From assembly GCA_035404185.1 (NCBI GenBank), contig DAONGN010000001.1, positions 248,001 to 312,000 of the forward strand: a stretch of DNA of 64,000 bases, given 5' to 3'. The notes under the pieces are model-generated. The model was not told where the DNA came from. It saw nothing but the letters and a program-made list of their open reading frames with translations, and searched no databases. Made by a program: the position numbers and the translations under genes. Source of the stretch: Candidatus Pacearchaeota archaeon (GTDB lineage Bacteria; Patescibacteriota; Minisyncoccia; Minisyncoccales; Minisyncoccaceae). Shown here piece after piece: positions 61,569 to 64,000 of the stretch (its first letter is position 1; every line of letters begins with the position of its first letter).

Positions 61569-62561
61569 ATGACAAAAGATAGAAACATTGAAATACTTGA
61601 ATTGTCAGAAGAGATACTTAAGAATATTGAATTGGATGAAATACCATTAAGAAATATTCTTTTGAAGTGTGCGAGGTTGGCAAGATTAACTGGTGATGTA
61701 AACACAATCAATCTATTCAACTACGAATTAAATGGTTATCCAAAAGATGATAAAGGTTTTGTTTTATGTGATGCTTTTGAGCTTTCTCGGCAGTCCAATA
61801 GGAGATTTAAGCAAAAAGATAAAGATGGTGTAGAGCAGGATTTTATTTTTTCAGAAACAGTAGCAGAGCTTGAGGCTGAAATAAGCACTGCTCAATCGCA
61901 GATGTCTGTGGCGTACGACAGAAATGTATCTATTGCATCTTCAAATCCTTCGCAATATGTTATTAATCCTCCTAACAATTCTTTTGAAAGGGCTGGTCTT
62001 AAGCAAACCATAACTGAAAAATCAAGAAAACTACAGCTACTTAAAAATGGCTATTATTCGTGTGTTTTAACTATCTATTACGAAAGAAGATTTGAAAATA
62101 TAGTAGAAGATATATTTAAGAAGAAGAAACTTTTAGCTGACGAAAGATTAGCAGAAGAAGTTCCTGATGCAATACAAAAGTTTGTTGCTGTATATGAAAA
62201 TATTAAATCAAAAAACTCTGAAGATTGGGCTAATGCAGTTCATTCTTGTAGAAGAATAATTAAAGATGTGGCTGATAAATTATATCCAGCATCAGAGGAA
62301 GAAATCGATATTGGTAATGGTAAAAAATTGAAGCTAAATGATGAAAACTATATTGCACGATTAAAGCAATATATAAAAAATAAAAATAGTAGTGAAAAGT
62401 TTAATAAAGTTGTTGGAAGTCATTTAGATTTTATTGGAGATAGAGTAGATGCTCTTTATGAGTCATCAACTAAAGGTTCTCACAGTGTGGTTGAGCAAGA
62501 AGAGGCTGAAAGGTATGTAATTTATATCTATCTTTTATTGGCAGACATTCTTAGTTTGTAA
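61569..62561 (+). CDS. AbiTii-domain protein (abortive-infection-related)
   Basis: A 330-aa protein whose N-terminus IPLRNILLKCARLARLTGD, followed by NLFNYELNGYP, matches the AbiTii domain found in phage-defence genes. The rest is helical with EIDIGNGKKLKL near residue 240 and a C-terminal part (HSVVEQEEAERYVIYIYLLL) seen in other AbiTii proteins. It is likely a phage-defence effector on the element; the mechanism of AbiTii is not characterised to my knowledge. Confidence 0.78.
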   Translation: MTKDRNIEILELSEEILKNIELDEIPLRNILLKCARLARLTGDVNTINLFNYELNGYPKDDKGFVLCDAFELSRQSNRRFKQKDKDGVEQDFIFSETVAELEAEISTAQSQMSVAYDRNVSIASSNPSQYVINPPNNSFERAGLKQTITEKSRKLQLLKNGYYSCVLTIYYERRFENIVEDIFKKKKLLADERLAEEVPDAIQKFVAVYENIKSKNSEDWANAVHSCRRIIKDVADKLYPASEEEIDIGNGKKLKLNDENYIARLKQYIKNKNSSEKFNKVVGSHLDFIGDRVDALYESSTKGSHSVVEQEEAERYVIYIYLLLADILSL

Positions 62562-62575
62562 TACTTTTTGTTCTA

Positions 62576-62603
62576 TTGCCTAAATAGTAATTTAATATAT
62601 AAT
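62576..62603 (+). promoter_or_regulatory. Putative leaderless promoter of the DUF5678/protease pair
   Basis: TTGCCT (62576-62581), a 16-nt spacer and perfect TATAAT (62598-62603), 6 nt before the ATG at 62610. Confidence 0.65.
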
Positions 62604-62609
62604 GACTCT

Positions 62610-62855
62610 ATGGACTCAAAAATACTAAAAGAAGAGTTTGAATACTATATAAAAAACCAAAATAATTTTGTTGAAAAATACGAAGGCAAGTTTATTGTAC
62701 TTAAAAATAAGACCGTAATTGGAAGTTACGACTCGCAACTTGAAGCATACGAGAAAACTAAAGAAGAACACGAATTAGGAACATTTCTTATCCAATTTGT
62801 CGAAAAAGGAAAGGAAAACTATACTCAAACTTTTTATTCTCGTGTTTCTATATGA
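62610..62855 (+). CDS. DUF5678-like small protein
   Basis: An 81-aa protein from ATG 62610 (MDSKILKEEFEYY), chosen on the promoter and because the upstream start at 62568 overlaps it. The segment FVEKYEGKFIVLKNKTVIGS and following EHELGTFLIQF fit DUF5678, small proteins often encoded beside retropepsin-like proteases. Its stop overlaps the next start as ATGA. Confidence 0.72.
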   Translation: MDSKILKEEFEYYIKNQNNFVEKYEGKFIVLKNKTVIGSYDSQLEAYEKTKEEHELGTFLIQFVEKGKENYTQTFYSRVSI

Positions 62856-63400
62856 ACCAATCTAACGCACTTACTGTACGTAGTAGTCAGGGAAGACTTA
62901 GAGGCATTATGTCTGAAATAGGTGTTCGTCTAACATCTACGTCGGGAAATATTCAAGACATTAAAGACAAGTTCAATGGAGTCTGGGATACTGGAGCGAC
63001 TGGTTCTGTCATAACGGAAAAGATTGTTAATGCTTTGGGATTAAAGCCGATTGGTCAAAAACAAGTCGGTACTGCTAACGGAAATATGACAACAAATACT
63101 TATTTTGTAGATTTTTTGTTGCCAGGCAATGTTTTAATAAGTGGACTTGAGGTAACAGAGGGAAAACTTCAGGGGGTTGATATTCTTGTCGGTATGGATG
63201 TAATTACGTTGGGTGATTTTTCTATAACTAATAAAAATGGGAATACGGTTATGTCTTTTCGTATCCCATCAATGGTAGAACACGATTATATTCCAGAAAC
63301 AGAACGTTACAATAGGTTACAATTCTTGAAAGAGCAAAGAAAGCCTAAAAACAATGCAACTAAAAAGAAGAGGTTAAAAAGAAAGAAGAGAAGACATTAA
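62852..63400 (+). CDS. Retropepsin-like aspartic protease with basic tail
   Basis: A 182-aa protein with the aspartyl protease motif VWDTGATGSVI near residue 45 (retropepsin-like D-T-G) and a second conserved ILVGMDVI stretch near 104, consistent with a dimeric retroviral-type fold. The final ~20 residues are almost all K and R. It is coupled to the DUF5678 gene (ATGA), an arrangement also seen in other bacteria. The substrate is unknown; the tail might bind nucleic acid. Confidence 0.78.
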   Translation: MNQSNALTVRSSQGRLRGIMSEIGVRLTSTSGNIQDIKDKFNGVWDTGATGSVITEKIVNALGLKPIGQKQVGTANGNMTTNTYFVDFLLPGNVLISGLEVTEGKLQGVDILVGMDVITLGDFSITNKNGNTVMSFRIPSMVEHDYIPETERYNRLQFLKEQRKPKNNATKKKRLKRKKRRH

Positions 63401-63505
63401 TTCTAAATCCATCTTAATCTCGTTCCAATTAATAGTTCTGAACTTGTTTACGATGGGGAGCCATATGAAACTTTATCGAGAGACCGAAAATGGTCAAATA
63501 ATCAA
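63401..63505 (+). other. Intergenic stretch with coding-like remnant
   Basis: No start-to-stop gene is present. A frame without a start codon reads SELVYDGEPYETLSRDRKW and stops at about 63504. It looks like the end of a DUF4357/DUF2924-like domain and may be a gene remnant. It is AT-rich with short repeats (AATAATCAATAATCAAATAA-like) near its end. Low certainty. Confidence 0.25.
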
Positions 63506-63527
63506 TAATCAAATAACCAATTAATGG

Positions 63528-63549
63528 CACCTTTTAAGGTGTTTTAATT
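63528..63549 (+). terminator. Intrinsic terminator after the protease gene
   Basis: A CACCTTTTAAGGTG palindrome (63528-63541) followed by TTTTAATTT. Moderate strength. Confidence 0.6.
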
Positions 63550-63558
63550 TATAAAAAT

Positions 63559-63807
63559 ATGATAAATCCAGAAACAGAAAAAGAATTTACAGAAAAAGAA
63601 CTTTTAGAAATTATCATGGAAGACTTAGGAAAATTATCAGCAATAATTTATCCACAAGAAGATTGGGATGGTTTAGATATTTATAATAGAATAAAAGGCG
63701 TTGAGTCTCGAGTATTTGAGACGATTGATATCTTACTTTCTATTAAAAAATTAATGATAATTGTAGCCCTTTTTTTGTTTATTGTTATTTTATTATTAAT
63801 TTTTTAA
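63559..63807 (+). CDS. Small C-terminally membrane-anchored protein, 82 aa
   Basis: An unrecognised protein. Residues 1-60 are charged and helical (start MINPETEKEFTEKELLEI); residues ~62-82 form a C-terminal hydrophobic anchor (LMIIVALFLFIVILLLIF). It is separated by 2 bp from the next gene, which continues past the window. The function is unknown. Confidence 0.6.
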   Translation: MINPETEKEFTEKELLEIIMEDLGKLSAIIYPQEDWDGLDIYNRIKGVESRVFETIDILLSIKKLMIIVALFLFIVILLLIF

Positions 63808-63809
63808 AT

Positions 63810-64000
63810 ATGTCAAAGCAAGAAATTATCAAAAGAATTACTTTAAGCATTAAAGAAATGGCTCTTGGAGATGTAAAAAGAGCTATGATTGGCAAATCAA
63901 AGATGGGGTCAATTATTTTGGGAAGTTGTTTGATGGATTGTTTAGCTACATTTTATTATGGTAATTGTTCGACTGGAAAAAATTACAGATCTTTTGTTGA
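63810..64000 (+). CDS. Hypothetical protein, cut off by window end
   Basis: Starts MSKQEIIKRITLSIKEMA and remains open to the last base, at least 63 codons. It includes IILGSCLMDCLATFYYG and ends in view at NYRSFV. I do not recognise the family. It is probably in one operon with the membrane-anchored protein before it. Confidence 0.5.
   Translation, partial: MSKQEIIKRITLSIKEMALGDVKRAMIGKSKMGSIILGSCLMDCLATFYYGNCSTGKNYRSFV

Noticed and set aside
63457-63463. GGAGCCA as a right-hand attachment site matching the tRNA-Asn end
   Set aside because: Only seven bases match and the context is unlike the tRNA; chance is likely.
1-64000. Alternative genetic code (UGA as Gly, as in Gracilibacteria/SR1)
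   Set aside because: TGA ends many genes at expected lengths and forms ATGA overlaps; no in-frame UGA is needed in conserved genes.
1-64000. CRISPR array
   Set aside because: No series of regularly spaced repeats and no cas-like genes were seen.

Overview
This window looks like a chromosome segment from a Candidate Phyla Radiation (Patescibacteria, probably Parcubacteria-like) bacterium. The evidence is AT-rich DNA, tightly packed genes with many ATGA-type overlaps, a type-2 (eukaryote/archaeon-like) isoleucyl-tRNA synthetase, an alpha2-type glycyl-tRNA synthetase, S21, a GlmU-like two-domain enzyme, ParAB, a short DprA, a ComEC without its nuclease domain, and a tRNA interrupted by a group I intron. 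TGA is used as an ordinary stop, so the UGA-to-Gly code of Gracilibacteria/SR1 does not apply. The lineage is inferred from gene content; there is no rRNA in the window.

Layout. 1-5633: type III restriction-modification pair (mod cut by the window edge, res) plus an unknown protein. 5707-12066: phosphatase, ileS, two small paralogous unknown proteins, and a surface-type protein with a pilin-like partner. 12135-23491: glyS, membrane protein, M16 protease, AI-2E-family transporter, metG, tatD, small membrane protein, leuS, glmS. 23558-28164: 2-oxoacid:ferredoxin oxidoreductase (korAB), yvcK and a GlmU-like enzyme; with glmS these form a UDP-GlcNAc supply and sensing group. 28165-28351: two tRNA-Leu genes. 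28419-33868: parAB converging on the leftward pth, SGNH hydrolase, dprA, topA operon. 33944-39269: lepB, hisS, rpsU, yqeY, then ybeY, ftsA, ftsZ. 39364-42523: anaerobic ribonucleotide reductase nrdD, a 92-aa stand-alone glycyl-radical domain and nrdG. 42523-49808: rhomboid protease, comEC, glycosyltransferase-like proteins, transporter, glycoside hydrolase, HtrA. 49844-52751: dnaG and rpoD, overlapping by 113 bp. 52798-53793: HTH/LAGLIDADG-like protein and tRNA-Asn split by a 234-nt group I intron.

From the 3' end of tRNA-Asn to the right edge lies an apparent integrated element. Its serine recombinase ends inside the tRNA. It also carries a type II restriction system (C5 methyltransferase, nuclease, third gene), a frameshifted excisionase-like gene, a filamentous-phage-like replication initiator with small overlapping genes, a candidate wHTH regulator, an AbiTii-domain protein, a DUF5678/retropepsin pair and membrane-anchored unknowns. 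The right end of the element is not visible.

Two signals run through the window. First, most transcription-unit heads have a sigma-70 promoter (TTGNNN, usually 17 nt, TATAAT-like) whose -10 box ends only 6-9 nt before the start codon, so leaderless mRNAs appear to be the norm. Second, the nrdD C-terminal glycyl-radical segment is duplicated (87 identical bp) in the small gene next to it, which suggests a spare-part repair system for oxygen-damaged ribonucleotide reductase, analogous to YfiD/GrcA for pyruvate formate-lyase.
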